A stretch of 64,000 nt of DNA from Helicobacter_B zhangjianzhongii (lineage in GTDB: Bacteria > Campylobacterota > Campylobacteria > Campylobacterales > Helicobacteraceae): assembly GCF_030249855.1 (NCBI RefSeq), contig NZ_JANURN010000001.1, forward strand, positions 186,001 through 250,000. Direction: 5' to 3'. Positions 26,437 through 36,945 of this stretch are shown piece after piece. How positions within the stretch are numbered: position 1 is the first letter of the stretch; every line of letters starts with the position of its first letter. The notes below the pieces were generated by a model, which worked only from the letters and a program-made list of their open reading frames with translations, had not been told where the DNA came from and did not search any database. The position numbers and the translations under genes were made by a program.

Positions 26437-29400
26437 ATGAGATTAGCTATCTTGTCTATGCGTCCTTTTCTCACGCTCTTTTGGCTAGATTCTCTTACGC
26501 AACACTTATGGCATAAGCTTCATAGCCCTACTTTAAGACCTTTTTGGATTTTAGTTTTTTGTGTGTTTGTGTTGCCTGTGTGGCTATATGCAGATAAAGA
26601 TGTGGGGCAAGATGTGCATTGTTTGTATGCGAGTTATTGGGGGGCTGGATACTGCGGAAGCTGGGGTGGCTATAACCCAACTACTAGCAGCGATGAAAGT
26701 GGTAATTTCTATGCTAAAAACATTTCTACCTATGCGGCAAGCGATAGCAACTTCACTGCAAACTACAAAAACGGCACATTGATTTTTGGCAATGATAAAA
26801 AGGAGCAAGGCACACAAGGCGTGCATTTTGGTTCTGGAGGATTTACAGGCTATGTCAATGGCACTTGGAATACAAAAGAAGCGTATCTTACAGGGCATTT
26901 AGGGGCTGGGAATAATACAGGCGCAGGTGCTGGCGCGACTCTTACTTTCAATACCACAGAGAATATCACAGCACAAGGGCTCAACCTTGATATGTGGTCT
27001 AACACCACAGGCGACACACTCACGCTTAATGCTCAAGGCAATGTTACAATCAATAGCTCTACTTTCAAAATCAAAGGCTCTAATTCCAATCTCAACATCA
27101 CTGCTAAAGGTTCTCTAAATGCCGATAATTTTACGCTTAGTATGCCTGCTAATAGTGAGAGTGTCAATGCGCATTTTACAGCTAGTGAGATTAACTTCAA
27201 AAATTCTAATTTAGATATAGTGAGTAATGGCGTGAGCTGGATAGGCACGACCAAGTTTCAAGCAGATAAAAACATCACCTTTGATGATAAAACAACAGCA
27301 AATTTCAGGGCAAGCCATTTTGAAATGAAAGCAGGAGAAGACATCAATCTGCAAGGCACGATCAATATGCAATCAGGCAGTAATTTAGCCGATGCCTATA
27401 TCCTATTTGAAGCTGGGAAAAACCTAAGCTTAAACACGCTTAATGCCACGCTACACTCTGGCAAAGGGCAGTTTATCGCCAAAGCTGGCGAGTCTATAAA
27501 GATACAAAACCTTGATTTGCACTCCAATCTTGGCACCGCGGTGAATGTTACCACCGCTACACTTGAAGCCAAATCAATCACCCTTGATCGCGCCAATATT
27601 TACAACACCAAGGGCACTGCGCTAAATGCTGGGGGATTTCATCTAAAAATGCACGCCACAGGTGGCGATCTCACCATAGGCAAAGACTCTAGCACGCAAA
27701 ACAAGCTCTCTGCCGATCATCTAGAGCTATCAGGGCAGAATCTCTACCTAAAAGGCAGCACAAGCATAGAGTCTGGCACTTCTACGATCAATGCCTACAT
27801 CAATTTCACAGCGGAGAAAAACATCGCTATTGATACACTTAATGCCACGCTATTTTCTGGCAAAGGTGAAATGAATCTCAAGGCTGGAGAAAATCTATCA
27901 ATCAAAAATCTCAATCTCCACGGCAATGTCGGCACAGCAGTCAATGAGACTTATGCCACCTTTGAAGCCAATAGCATAAACCTTGATAAAGCAGAGATCT
28001 ACTCCACGCGCGGTATCAACAACGCCACCGATAATGCTGGGGCATTTGTGGTGAAGTTTATCGCCAAAGACTCTATCACGCTAAAAGATACCAATATCAA
28101 GCTTACCAACCAGCTAGAAGGTGTAGGCTCGGCGGACTATGCGGTGTTTGAGAGTGGTGGGGATCTCACTCATACAGGCAAGCTTACCACTGCTACTGCC
28201 CAGCAGACTTGGGGTGGGGCGACCTTTGACTTTAGCAAGGTCAAAGGCAAGGCAAGTGTAGGCGATATGGAAATAGTCGCTGCAAATGTGAAGATGAACA
28301 AAGACTTCGCCGCCAAGTCCCTAGTCGTGCAAAAGCGCAATACAAATGGCGGGCAAGATGGCTTAGGCACGAAGCTTTGGGCACAAGAGGGCGGGAAGTA
28401 TAAGTTTGACTCTATTAAGTTAGATGATGGCACAGATCTCGCCGCAGATACAGCGAGAATGACCTTTGTCAATAGCGATGGCGGCAATGCCTTTGTCAAA
28501 GATAGCACGCTAGAGCTAGGCTCGCTCTCTGTGGGGGTCAAAGGCGGCTTCTACGCCTCCAATATCCACCACACCACCGCTACTAACATCACCTTGCATT
28601 CTAACTCCACTGCTTCTTTCCACAATCTCACCCTAACTCCCGGTGGGCAGATCATAATGGACGCTACCAACACCCAGCTTGTGCTAGATAATCAATTTAT
28701 CAATGGTAAAAATGAAGCAGGCGTGCTAGAGCTAGGCGTATCGATCAAGGATTCTAATTTGCACAATGGCTATGGCAAGCCAATCCTAGCTATCACTAAT
28801 GCTGGAGCAAATCTAGAGAATATCCACTTTAAAGCAGGCGAAGTAAAAAGGCTCATTGATGCAGGGGAGATTAAGTATAACTTTGTGGATTCTAGTGGGC
28901 AGGCTTCTCTAATCCATTGTGATGGCAGTGAGAAAGAAAAATGCGAGAGTATCAAAAACCTTATAGGAATCTATGCAGGCAATATGCCTACACAAGATCC
29001 TAATAACCCAGACTATACAAAAGATCGCTTTGATCTTAAAGCCATAGGGCTAAAGTATGAAAAAGTGCTCACTTATAACTACATAGGGCTAAAGATTAGC
29101 TCCGATAATGCAAACAACCCTTATCAAATAGGCGATATACGCTACTACCTCTATGAAAAATGTGGGCAAGAATGCATAGAGCAAATAGGCTCTATCTCTA
29201 ATACCGCTACTATAACCCAAGGAGTGCAAACACAGCTTAGTGGTGATGGCAAGGAAATCTATGTGTATGAATACACAGATTCTAGTGGCAAGCTTAATAA
29301 AATCTTTTGTAATTCTAACGACACAGAGCAGTGTAAAAAAGACAATAAGATTGAAGACAACAATGGCAGCATTACCCTAACCCAATCCAATGCCACACAG

Positions 29401-30654
29401 GTAGAATCTGATGTGTATGATTGGCTAAACTTTCTCTCTATCTATGATAAAGGTATCACTTGGACAGGGGCAAATGTCTTAAACTATGATTTAGACTTTT
29501 TCTTGCAAACTGCCAACCAGCTTAATAACACCCTAGACCAACTTGCTTCTATTGATAGGAAGACTTCTACTTCATCTTCTACAAGACTTGCAGCAGATAT
29601 TGCTAGATCAAATCGCCTAGTCAAGCTCTCAAACTTTAGTCCTAATTCTACAAACAATGCCTTTGCAGCTCTAAAAGCCAAAGCCCTAGCAAAGCTCCCC
29701 CACTATGCAGAGTCTAGCACCATAGCAAGCGATGCTACTCCTAGGAAGAATCCTGCCTTTTTGTATAAGTTTAGCAATCGCCACGACTTTATGAATAATA
29801 TCTGGGCGACAGGGATTGGTAGCACCACCTTTGTCAAAAATGGGCACGGCACACTTTATGGGCTAAATGCTGGCTATGATAGATTTATCCCCCTAGGAGA
29901 GAGTGGGCTAATCCTTGGGGCTTCTACTTCTTATGGCTATGGGACTTATAATGCTGATTTACTTACAAATCACAGCCACAATGTCAATGCAGGATTCTAC
30001 TCTAGGGCATTTATCGCTAATCACGAGATAGACTTCACTGCAAACTACACCCTAGGGATCAATACTGAAGATATTAAAACAAGAGAGAATCCATTTTTAC
30101 GATCATTAGAGCAAGGCTATGCCTACAATACTCACGCTATCAATATCAATGCCAACTATGGCTATATCTTTGGCACGAATAACAAATCGCTTGTCTTTAA
30201 GCCTATGGGTGGGCTTAGCTACTACTATATCAGTGTAGGAGAGCTTAATGGTGGCAATAAATTTATCACTGCTAATCCAGAGTCAAATATCACACCAGAT
30301 TCTAGCAATATCGCTATACAAAGCCCAGATACACAAAGACATCTCCTAGCCCTAAATCTAGCCCTAGAGACAAGGCAGTATTTCTCTCAATCAAGCTATT
30401 GGTTTATCAACATTGGAGCGCAAAAAGATCTCTATATCTCTAATGGCAATAGAGAGAATGTGCGATTTGTAGGGAATAACTCTCTAAGCTATCGTAGCAA
30501 TGATGGACTAAACACACATTTACTAGGCACAGCAGGTGGAGAGGTGCTACTAGGCAAGCAAACTTTCATCAACTTTGCTCTAGGGTCAAAGATAGGACTA
30601 AGCTATAAAGACATTAACCTTACAGCAAACCTAGGAGTAAGGTATGTGTTTTAG
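26437..30654 (+). CDS. VacA-like autotransporter (vacuolating cytotoxin family)
   Basis: 1405 residues from ATG 26437 (AAAGGAG just upstream). A long signal sequence with hydrophobic core FWILVFCVFVLPVWLYA ends near residue 53. The passenger (about 54-1090) is rich in N, T, S and G, with beta-helix-like repeats. One unit, LNATLxSGKG...GTAVN, occurs twice with 133-residue spacing (27439 and 27838). A linker (about 960-1020) has three cysteine pairs (HCDG-EKCE, KCGQEC, FCNS-QCKK). The C-terminal 300 residues form the autotransporter beta-barrel, from MNNIWATGIGSTTFVKNG to a terminal RYVF. It is exported to the outer membrane or released. Toxin activity cannot be inferred. Confidence 0.85.
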   Translation: MRLAILSMRPFLTLFWLDSLTQHLWHKLHSPTLRPFWILVFCVFVLPVWLYADKDVGQDVHCLYASYWGAGYCGSWGGYNPTTSSDESGNFYAKNISTYAASDSNFTANYKNGTLIFGNDKKEQGTQGVHFGSGGFTGYVNGTWNTKEAYLTGHLGAGNNTGAGAGATLTFNTTENITAQGLNLDMWSNTTGDTLTLNAQGNVTINSSTFKIKGSNSNLNITAKGSLNADNFTLSMPANSESVNAHFTASEINFKNSNLDIVSNGVSWIGTTKFQADKNITFDDKTTANFRASHFEMKAGEDINLQGTINMQSGSNLADAYILFEAGKNLSLNTLNATLHSGKGQFIAKAGESIKIQNLDLHSNLGTAVNVTTATLEAKSITLDRANIYNTKGTALNAGGFHLKMHATGGDLTIGKDSSTQNKLSADHLELSGQNLYLKGSTSIESGTSTINAYINFTAEKNIAIDTLNATLFSGKGEMNLKAGENLSIKNLNLHGNVGTAVNETYATFEANSINLDKAEIYSTRGINNATDNAGAFVVKFIAKDSITLKDTNIKLTNQLEGVGSADYAVFESGGDLTHTGKLTTATAQQTWGGATFDFSKVKGKASVGDMEIVAANVKMNKDFAAKSLVVQKRNTNGGQDGLGTKLWAQEGGKYKFDSIKLDDGTDLAADTARMTFVNSDGGNAFVKDSTLELGSLSVGVKGGFYASNIHHTTATNITLHSNSTASFHNLTLTPGGQIIMDATNTQLVLDNQFINGKNEAGVLELGVSIKDSNLHNGYGKPILAITNAGANLENIHFKAGEVKRLIDAGEIKYNFVDSSGQASLIHCDGSEKEKCESIKNLIGIYAGNMPTQDPNNPDYTKDRFDLKAIGLKYEKVLTYNYIGLKISSDNANNPYQIGDIRYYLYEKCGQECIEQIGSISNTATITQGVQTQLSGDGKEIYVYEYTDSSGKLNKIFCNSNDTEQCKKDNKIEDNNGSITLTQSNATQVESDVYDWLNFLSIYDKGITWTGANVLNYDLDFFLQTANQLNNTLDQLASIDRKTSTSSSTRLAADIARSNRLVKLSNFSPNSTNNAFAALKAKALAKLPHYAESSTIASDATPRKNPAFLYKFSNRHDFMNNIWATGIGSTTFVKNGHGTLYGLNAGYDRFIPLGESGLILGASTSYGYGTYNADLLTNHSHNVNAGFYSRAFIANHEIDFTANYTLGINTEDIKTRENPFLRSLEQGYAYNTHAININANYGYIFGTNNKSLVFKPMGGLSYYYISVGELNGGNKFITANPESNITPDSSNIAIQSPDTQRHLLALNLALETRQYFSQSSYWFINIGAQKDLYISNGNRENVRFVGNNSLSYRSNDGLNTHLLGTAGGEVLLGKQTFINFALGSKIGLSYKDINLTANLGVRYVF

Positions 30655-30686
30655 AGTGGATTCTAGAGTGTGATTGGGGGTAGGGT

Positions 30687-33200
30687 GTGCAGGATTTGGA
30701 GGAGTTTTTAGTCAGTCTTGTGGTAGGTCGGCGCGATCTGCCTAAGAAATTTGCCAGCGTGTATGAGCAGCTACGCTCTTGTGGGGCGATCGCCAAAGAT
30801 AGTGCGCTACATAGGCTCTCACCAGCTTTCATCATCGCTAGAATCCACAAAAACAAAGGCGGCGTATTTGCGCATAATATCGCTAGCCCTAAGGCAAAGG
30901 GACTGCGCTTGGGGCGTGGGCGCAATGGAGCTAGCACTTTAGCTAATGGTGATATAGCACTGCTTTTGATACGATCTAAAGATCCTAGGATCATCAAAGT
31001 GCTAAATCGCCATAGCACGCCTGCTTCAAGGCTTGTATGCCTAGCGCAAAAAAAGGGCAAAATCATCGGCATAGACTGCAAAAGCCTAGAATCCATACCT
31101 CTGCCCTTTTCGCAAAAATCGCTGCGAGCTTTGCCTAAGCACTGCGTGCTAGCATATCAAGGCACAGAGATTACAAAGATCCTAGGATCTTTGCTTGATC
31201 CTAGGATTGATGAGCATATAATCTTAGATAAATATAACTTTGCCAGCGACTTTAGCCAGCAAGCCAAAGAATTTGCTAAAAGCTTTGGGATTGTTGATGT
31301 GGGCTACTATACAGATAGGGTCGATCTCTGTGATAAGCCCTTTATCACCATTGATCCAAGCGATGCCAAAGACCACGATGATGCGGTGTTTTGGGAGCAG
31401 GATTCTCACACGCTCTATATCGCTATCGCTGATGTGAGCGAGTATGTCGCGCCAAATACCGAGCTTGATATGCAGGCTAGATCACGCTGCTTTAGCCTAT
31501 ACTTCCCGCATATCTGCTACCCTATGCTGCCAAATACTTTAAGCCAATCACTTTGCTCCTTGCGTGCCAATGAGCCTAAACTAGCACTTGTATGGGAGAT
31601 CGTGCTGCATAAGCGCACTAAGCTACCGCGCTCTGCTAGGCTGTATGAAGCAGTGATCACCCCTAGGGCAAATATCAGCTACGAGCAGGCACAAGGCATT
31701 TTGGATTCTAGTGGGGAGAGCGAGCTTGCTTGGCTGCGTGATTTGTATAGCAACACACAAAAGCTAAAGGCAAAGCGATTAGAGAGCGGCTATGATTTTA
31801 TGAGTGTTGATAGGGCTATGAGACTAGATACACAAGGTGCGATAGAATCTATCCACATACACACTGCCTGCCCCAGCCACTCACTTATAGAAGAAGCAAT
31901 GCTTTTGGCAAATATCTTAAGCGCGCAGGTGTTGGCGGATTTGTGTGAAGAGGGCGGGATCTATCGTGCGCACGAGCCTCCAAGTGATGAGCGGATTTAC
32001 GCGCTGTTGTCGCAAGCCAAAGAGCTAGGCTACACGATTCCCAAAGGCGACTTCCACGCCCAGATACAAGCCCTGCAAAAAGATGCCCTAAAGCGCGGAG
32101 AAAACGCACGCGAGCAGCTTGACACGCTCATCATAAAATCCCAAAAAGAAGCGCGATATACGGACAAGAGAGAAGCACACTTTGGGCTAGGGTTTGCAGC
32201 CTACACGCACTTTACCTCGCCTATCCGCCGATATAGCGATCTAATCGCACATCGCTTGCTAAAAACCCTAATGCGCGATTTCCCCAAGCGCACAATCACG
32301 CTGCAAAGAGGCGTGAGCCTAGCTAGCAAGACACGCAAGCAAATCGCCTATATCCTAGAATCTAGTGGCGCGATTATCCCGCTGCTCAATGAAAAAGAGC
32401 GGCAAATCGCTAGGGCGGAAGCGGAGTTTAAAGACAGAAAATACACCCGTTTAGCTAGTGGGCTTGTGGGCGAGTGTGTTGGGGTTAGGGTTGTTGATGA
32501 GCGGTATCCGGCGTTAGGTGTGATCTGTGCGGGGGATTTTAATGTGGGGGATTCAGCTTTACTAAAGAAACATCGGCTATCGCCGAGCGGTATCCCTTGT
32601 TTTAAGGCAACCGCAGACCCCAAGTCTAGCTCTGCCCTAAAATCGATAAAAAGCCCCACTAGCAACACCGCAATTCCTAGAATCCTTGAAGAAGAAAAAC
32701 ACGCTTTGTGTGAAAAATTAGCCGCTATTGACAAACAAGCCCAAGCTCTAGAATCCACTTTTTTAAATTGCGGACAAGAAATACAAAAAATGGATTCTAG
32801 GGAAAATGTGGATTGCCACGCGGACAAGTCCGCTCACAATGACAATAAAAACGCGATATGTGAAAAAGTGGATTCTAGCAAGCAAGCCCACTTTCTATCA
32901 TCGCGAGCTTTGCGGCAGCAAAGCGTGGCGATCCATACACACAACGCCCAAGACACAAGCCTAGAATCCACTTTTGATAATCCCAACGCCAAAACGCAAA
33001 AAGTGGATTCTAGGAAAAACGCCCGGAAAAACGCCCAAAGTATAGAAAGTAGCAATGCCAAAAAAAATCCAGCCCTCCTCCAAGGCGCACGCGTAGTTAT
33101 CACACAAGCCCCTTGTGAGCTTATGCGCGATGAGCTATACACTGCAGTGATAGAGCGAGTCGATCTAATCGCTGCGAAAATCTATGTCCAAATCCCCTAA
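30687..33200 (+). CDS. rnr: Ribonuclease R with repeat insertion
   Basis: 3'-5' exoribonuclease of the RNase II/RNB family. 837 residues from GTG 30687 (start uncertain). N-terminal cold-shock-like domains are followed by the RNB catalytic domain with DPSDAKDHDDAV (about 221-232), TLSQSLCSLRANEPKLA and HFTSPIRRYSDLIAHR. The C-terminal S1-type domain is split: residues about 621-790 are repeat-encoded (hairpin 32550-32684, 14-mers, two GTCATTGCGAG units), after which YTAVIERVDLIAAKIYVQIP completes the domain. No stop interrupts the frame. Close homologues lack such an insertion as far as I know. It is convergent with the minus-strand OMP gene; their ends overlap by four bases. Confidence 0.9.
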   Translation: MQDLEEFLVSLVVGRRDLPKKFASVYEQLRSCGAIAKDSALHRLSPAFIIARIHKNKGGVFAHNIASPKAKGLRLGRGRNGASTLANGDIALLLIRSKDPRIIKVLNRHSTPASRLVCLAQKKGKIIGIDCKSLESIPLPFSQKSLRALPKHCVLAYQGTEITKILGSLLDPRIDEHIILDKYNFASDFSQQAKEFAKSFGIVDVGYYTDRVDLCDKPFITIDPSDAKDHDDAVFWEQDSHTLYIAIADVSEYVAPNTELDMQARSRCFSLYFPHICYPMLPNTLSQSLCSLRANEPKLALVWEIVLHKRTKLPRSARLYEAVITPRANISYEQAQGILDSSGESELAWLRDLYSNTQKLKAKRLESGYDFMSVDRAMRLDTQGAIESIHIHTACPSHSLIEEAMLLANILSAQVLADLCEEGGIYRAHEPPSDERIYALLSQAKELGYTIPKGDFHAQIQALQKDALKRGENAREQLDTLIIKSQKEARYTDKREAHFGLGFAAYTHFTSPIRRYSDLIAHRLLKTLMRDFPKRTITLQRGVSLASKTRKQIAYILESSGAIIPLLNEKERQIARAEAEFKDRKYTRLASGLVGECVGVRVVDERYPALGVICAGDFNVGDSALLKKHRLSPSGIPCFKATADPKSSSALKSIKSPTSNTAIPRILEEEKHALCEKLAAIDKQAQALESTFLNCGQEIQKMDSRENVDCHADKSAHNDNKNAICEKVDSSKQAHFLSSRALRQQSVAIHTHNAQDTSLESTFDNPNAKTQKVDSRKNARKNAQSIESSNAKKNPALLQGARVVITQAPCELMRDELYTAVIERVDLIAAKIYVQIP
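32550..32684. repeat. Long hairpin repeat, loop class 2 with nested small hairpin, inside rnr
   Basis: GATTC (32550-32554) to GAATC (32680-32684). Its arms include TTTTAAGGC-loop-GCCCTAAAA around the class-2 loop CAACCGCAGACC...AGTCTAGCTC. The left arm carries an additional small hairpin, ATCGGC-TAT-GCCGA. It is translated in frame. Confidence 0.75.
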
Positions 33201-33817
33201 AACACATAATCATACATAAAGAGTATATGCACTTCTTGATAGTCTCTAGCAGGCGTGCTAGGTAGGGTAAGCGTAGTTAGCGGATATTTCACGCCAAGCT
33301 CTAGGCGGTGTGCCTTGCTAAATAGCACGCTTATGCCGCCATTGACAAACGCGCTAAAGCCCTTTGCTAGCACAGAATCTAGCGCATTTGGATCTTCTTG
33401 CACCTCTTTGCCATACACCCCAATCCCAAGCCCAAATCCACCAAACACCCCAAAATCCACCCCCCCTAGTGTATAAAAATACGATACCACATCACTATTG
33501 ACAAGAAAATGTGAAGTTGCGATACTCTCAATCCCTGTGGGACGCACACTCATCGTATAGTCTAAATACAGCCGCACAATTAGTGGCGTAAAAAACCTAT
33601 ACTGATACCCACCTCTCCCAGATACGCTTAGGGCAGGGTAGGTGGTGGGCTTGCTATGTGGAGTGAGATCTTGCTGGAGTGCTAGCAATGCTCCTGCTCC
33701 GACAAATACTTGTGAAGCAGGGGTTGTAAATTTAGATTCTAGTGGGGTTGCTTGTAGCCACGCTAAGCACGCTAGGGCTACTAGGCTAATTCGCATTATG
33801 CTACGCACTTGTTGCAT
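33197..33817 (-). CDS. Small outer-membrane beta-barrel protein
   Basis: 206 residues with a signal peptide (SLVALACLAWLQA) ending about residue 24. Alternating aromatic/hydrophobic strands (YPALSVSGRGGYQYRF, YFYTLGGVDFGVFGGFGLGIGVYG) and a terminal phenylalanine in MYDYVF are typical of Helicobacter outer-membrane proteins. ATG 33817 has AAGGAT upstream and lies nine bases after hefC, so it may belong to the efflux operon. The exact role is unknown. Confidence 0.7.
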   Translation of the reverse strand: MQQVRSIMRISLVALACLAWLQATPLESKFTTPASQVFVGAGALLALQQDLTPHSKPTTYPALSVSGRGGYQYRFFTPLIVRLYLDYTMSVRPTGIESIATSHFLVNSDVVSYFYTLGGVDFGVFGGFGLGIGVYGKEVQEDPNALDSVLAKGFSAFVNGGISVLFSKAHRLELGVKYPLTTLTLPSTPARDYQEVHILFMYDYVF

Positions 33818-33825
33818 CACTATCC

Positions 33826-36800
33826 TTACGCTAGCATTTGATCCTTAGAGACTTTATAGAAGCGTTTGATTTTATCATCGATTGGGGCTAGGATTCTGTA
33901 AAACACAGGGACAATCAGCAAGCTTAAGAACATCGAGACAATAAGCCCCCCTATCATACAAATCCCAATGGCTGATTTCATCGATGAGCCCTGCCCTGTG
34001 GCAAAGGCTAGGGGTAGCATACCAAAGACCATAGCGATAGTTGTCATAAGGATCGGGCGTAATCGCAGCTCGCCTGCTAAAAGGATCGCTTCAGCTATGC
34101 TATATCCCTCTTCACGCTTTTCATTTGCCACATCAATAAGCAAGGTAGCGTTTTTCCCCACCATACCTATGAGCAAGATAAGCCCCATAAGCGAGAACAT
34201 ACTAAGCGGCTGCCCCACAAGCCCTAGTGCGAAAAACGCGCCTGAAAAGCTTAGAGGCATTGTTACCATAATGATAATTGGCTCCAAAATCGACTCATAC
34301 AACGCCGCTAGGATTAGATAGATAAGCACAAAGGCGGTTGCCACAGCTATCCCAAAGGCTTCTTGTGTCTCTGTGAGGTTATCTGCCTCCCCGCTAAAGA
34401 CATAGCCCACGCCCTCGCTTGCCCACTCGCTATGCTTATCATCGATAGTGCGTAGCAAGGTCGCTAGATCTACCTTTTTGCCATCTTTGACCGCTGGGTT
34501 GGCATAGATAGTGATACTGCGCTGGCGATTGTAGCGATTGATGATAGAAGGCGTGCTAGATTGCTCTATCTCTACAAGCCCATCGATAAAGATGCTCTCT
34601 CCATTAGCGGTTTTAATCTGTATGCGCTTAATGTCTTCTACGCTTAAGCGGCGATTATCCGGCACGCGCAAGGTTATGCTGTATTCCTTGCCATTTTCTT
34701 TATAGTAGCCTACTTTATTTTCCCCGGCAAATGCTGAGCTAATCGCCTGCCCTATATCTTGGGCGGTTATGCCATATTGGTTGGCATTTTGGCGTAGGAT
34801 ATGCAAGCGATACTCCGGCGTCCAGTCAGACACACTCTCGTGGTAATCCACCACACTGCCCTTAAGCGCACCTTCAAGCAGCATAGACTTAAGCTTTGCC
34901 GCACTCTCATCAACTAGGGCTTGAGAGGGTGAGTAGATGATGACTTGCAAGGCAGAGTTATCGCCACCGCCGATAAGTGGGACTTCTGCTGGGATAATCA
35001 CAAGCCCATTTGCCTCAGGCAAGCCATAAAGAGTTTTTGCCATATCTCTTGCCCAGACAAATTGATCGACCTTGCGATGCTTTTCATCTTTAAGCTTGAC
35101 ATAGATTTTAGATTTGTTGGTGTTTTGCGTCTTGCCATAGGCGACTTGAATGGTGGTGTATTCTACATTGGTAGAATCTGCCATAATGGCTCTTTGCAGG
35201 GCTTCAGTCTTTTTGCGCATATCATAGATACTAATACCCGGCTTTGTCTGCACCCAGAAATACATCTGCGAGCGATCTTCTTTAAGCATAAAGTCCATTC
35301 CAAGCTTGCTTAGCACGACAATGGAGCCAGCAAAGATACCAAAGACTAGGATTGTTACAATGGTCTTTTGCTTCATCACAATTTTAAGCGTTTTGGCATA
35401 AGCATCTTGCATTTTGACAAAGTATGGCTCACTCCAATGGTAGAATCTGGACTGCTTAGGACTTACTACAAGAGAGCTTACCATAGGCACCACAGTCATT
35501 ACTACGATATATGAGACGCCAATGGCAAGGGCTACGGTGATCCCAAAGCTTTGGAAAAACTTGCCGATAATCCCAGACATATTCCCCACAGGGATAAAGA
35601 CTGAAAGCAACATCGCAGAAATAGCAAAAATCGCAAAGGCGATTTCACGCACGCCCTCATAGGCAGCCTCGCGCTTGCCCATACCGGATTCTAGCTTTTT
35701 GTGGATATTTTCTATAACGACAATCGCATCATCAATGATGATCCCAATGGAAAGTGTGATCGCCATCATTGTAAGCATATTGAGCGAGTAGCCCATCATC
35801 TGCACAAGCGCAAATGTCCCAAGCACAGAAATCGGGATAGAGATCGCTGAGACAAGCGTGATTGTTACATTACGCAAGAAGACAAACACAATGCTCACCG
35901 CCAAAAGCCCGCCCAAAATCAAATCCACTTCAATATCGTGCAAGCTTGCGCGGATAAACTCTGTGGTATCTAGAAATGTCCGCACCTCATAGCCCGGGCT
36001 TACTGCTTGGATCATTGGTAGGGCTTTATACACGCCATCGGCTATGGCTATGTCATTTGCCCCAGAGATTTTCTGCACCTCCATAATCACCCCGCCCACG
36101 CCATCAAATGCCGCGTAAGTTTTATACTCTTCTAGCCCATCTTCTACCACGGCAATATCGCGGAGCAGGGTATTATCCGTGATACGGATATCGCCGACTT
36201 TTTCTACACTTTGGCTATTGCCATCGGTAGTAATGGCAAATTCATTGGTCTCATTGACGATACGCCCGCCATCAAGCTCGGTGTTTTCTCTACCGATAGC
36301 TTGGGCGATTTGCGCGTAGGTGATGTTGTATTTTGCCATTAGGGTTGGGTCGGGGTAGATTCTCACTTGTCTCTCGCGGTAGCCATTTAGCTGCACGCCT
36401 CCTACACCGCTTACTTTTTGTAGTTGAGGCTTGATGATATTATCGGCGTGCTTCATCAAATCTGGCTGGGAGTGGGTCGCACTGCTAAGGAAAAGTGAGA
36501 TGATCGCCTGTCCGTTGGTGTCGATTTTGTCAATGGCTGGTTTGCGAATATCTGCATCGGTAAAGGTAACTGATGAGACTTTGTTGATGACATCACTTAC
36601 TGCTTGGTCCATAGGCTTTTCAAGCTGGAATTGCACGATGACAAGGCTAGTGTTGCGCACGCTCATTGATGTAACTTGCTTTAGTCCATCAATGCCCAGC
36701 ACTTGCTCTTCTACTTTATCAGTTACTTTACTCTCAATGGTTGTAGGAGACGCTCCCGGATACACGGTGCTAATTAGCACGATAGGGAAGTCGATATTAG

Positions 36801-36906
36801 GGAAGAGAGCAGTTGGGATCTTTTTAAACCCAAGCACACCAAAAAATATAATCCCTAGCGAAAACATCAGGGTCGCGATAGGGCGATTGATAGCAAATTT
36901 ATACAT
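33826..36906 (-). CDS. hefC: RND efflux pump inner-membrane transporter HefC
   Basis: Proton-driven export of drugs, bile salts and detergents through a tripartite pump. 1026 residues with the duplicated RND layout: one helix, a large periplasmic loop, six helices, and the same again. The adjacent aspartates of TM4 are present (IGIIIDDAIVVIENIHK), as is the N-terminal INRPIATLMFSLGIIFFG. The order hefC-hefB-hefA on the minus strand and the cluster architecture match H. pylori hefABC. Confidence 0.93.
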   Translation of the reverse strand: MYKFAINRPIATLMFSLGIIFFGVLGFKKIPTALFPNIDFPIVLISTVYPGASPTTIESKVTDKVEEQVLGIDGLKQVTSMSVRNTSLVIVQFQLEKPMDQAVSDVINKVSSVTFTDADIRKPAIDKIDTNGQAIISLFLSSATHSQPDLMKHADNIIKPQLQKVSGVGGVQLNGYRERQVRIYPDPTLMAKYNITYAQIAQAIGRENTELDGGRIVNETNEFAITTDGNSQSVEKVGDIRITDNTLLRDIAVVEDGLEEYKTYAAFDGVGGVIMEVQKISGANDIAIADGVYKALPMIQAVSPGYEVRTFLDTTEFIRASLHDIEVDLILGGLLAVSIVFVFLRNVTITLVSAISIPISVLGTFALVQMMGYSLNMLTMMAITLSIGIIIDDAIVVIENIHKKLESGMGKREAAYEGVREIAFAIFAISAMLLSVFIPVGNMSGIIGKFFQSFGITVALAIGVSYIVVMTVVPMVSSLVVSPKQSRFYHWSEPYFVKMQDAYAKTLKIVMKQKTIVTILVFGIFAGSIVVLSKLGMDFMLKEDRSQMYFWVQTKPGISIYDMRKKTEALQRAIMADSTNVEYTTIQVAYGKTQNTNKSKIYVKLKDEKHRKVDQFVWARDMAKTLYGLPEANGLVIIPAEVPLIGGGDNSALQVIIYSPSQALVDESAAKLKSMLLEGALKGSVVDYHESVSDWTPEYRLHILRQNANQYGITAQDIGQAISSAFAGENKVGYYKENGKEYSITLRVPDNRRLSVEDIKRIQIKTANGESIFIDGLVEIEQSSTPSIINRYNRQRSITIYANPAVKDGKKVDLATLLRTIDDKHSEWASEGVGYVFSGEADNLTETQEAFGIAVATAFVLIYLILAALYESILEPIIIMVTMPLSFSGAFFALGLVGQPLSMFSLMGLILLIGMVGKNATLLIDVANEKREEGYSIAEAILLAGELRLRPILMTTIAMVFGMLPLAFATGQGSSMKSAIGICMIGGLIVSMFLSLLIVPVFYRILAPIDDKIKRFYKVSKDQMLA

Positions 36907-36945
36907 TATAGTCCTTTGTGGTTGTCCTTATGCTAAGCCTAGAAT

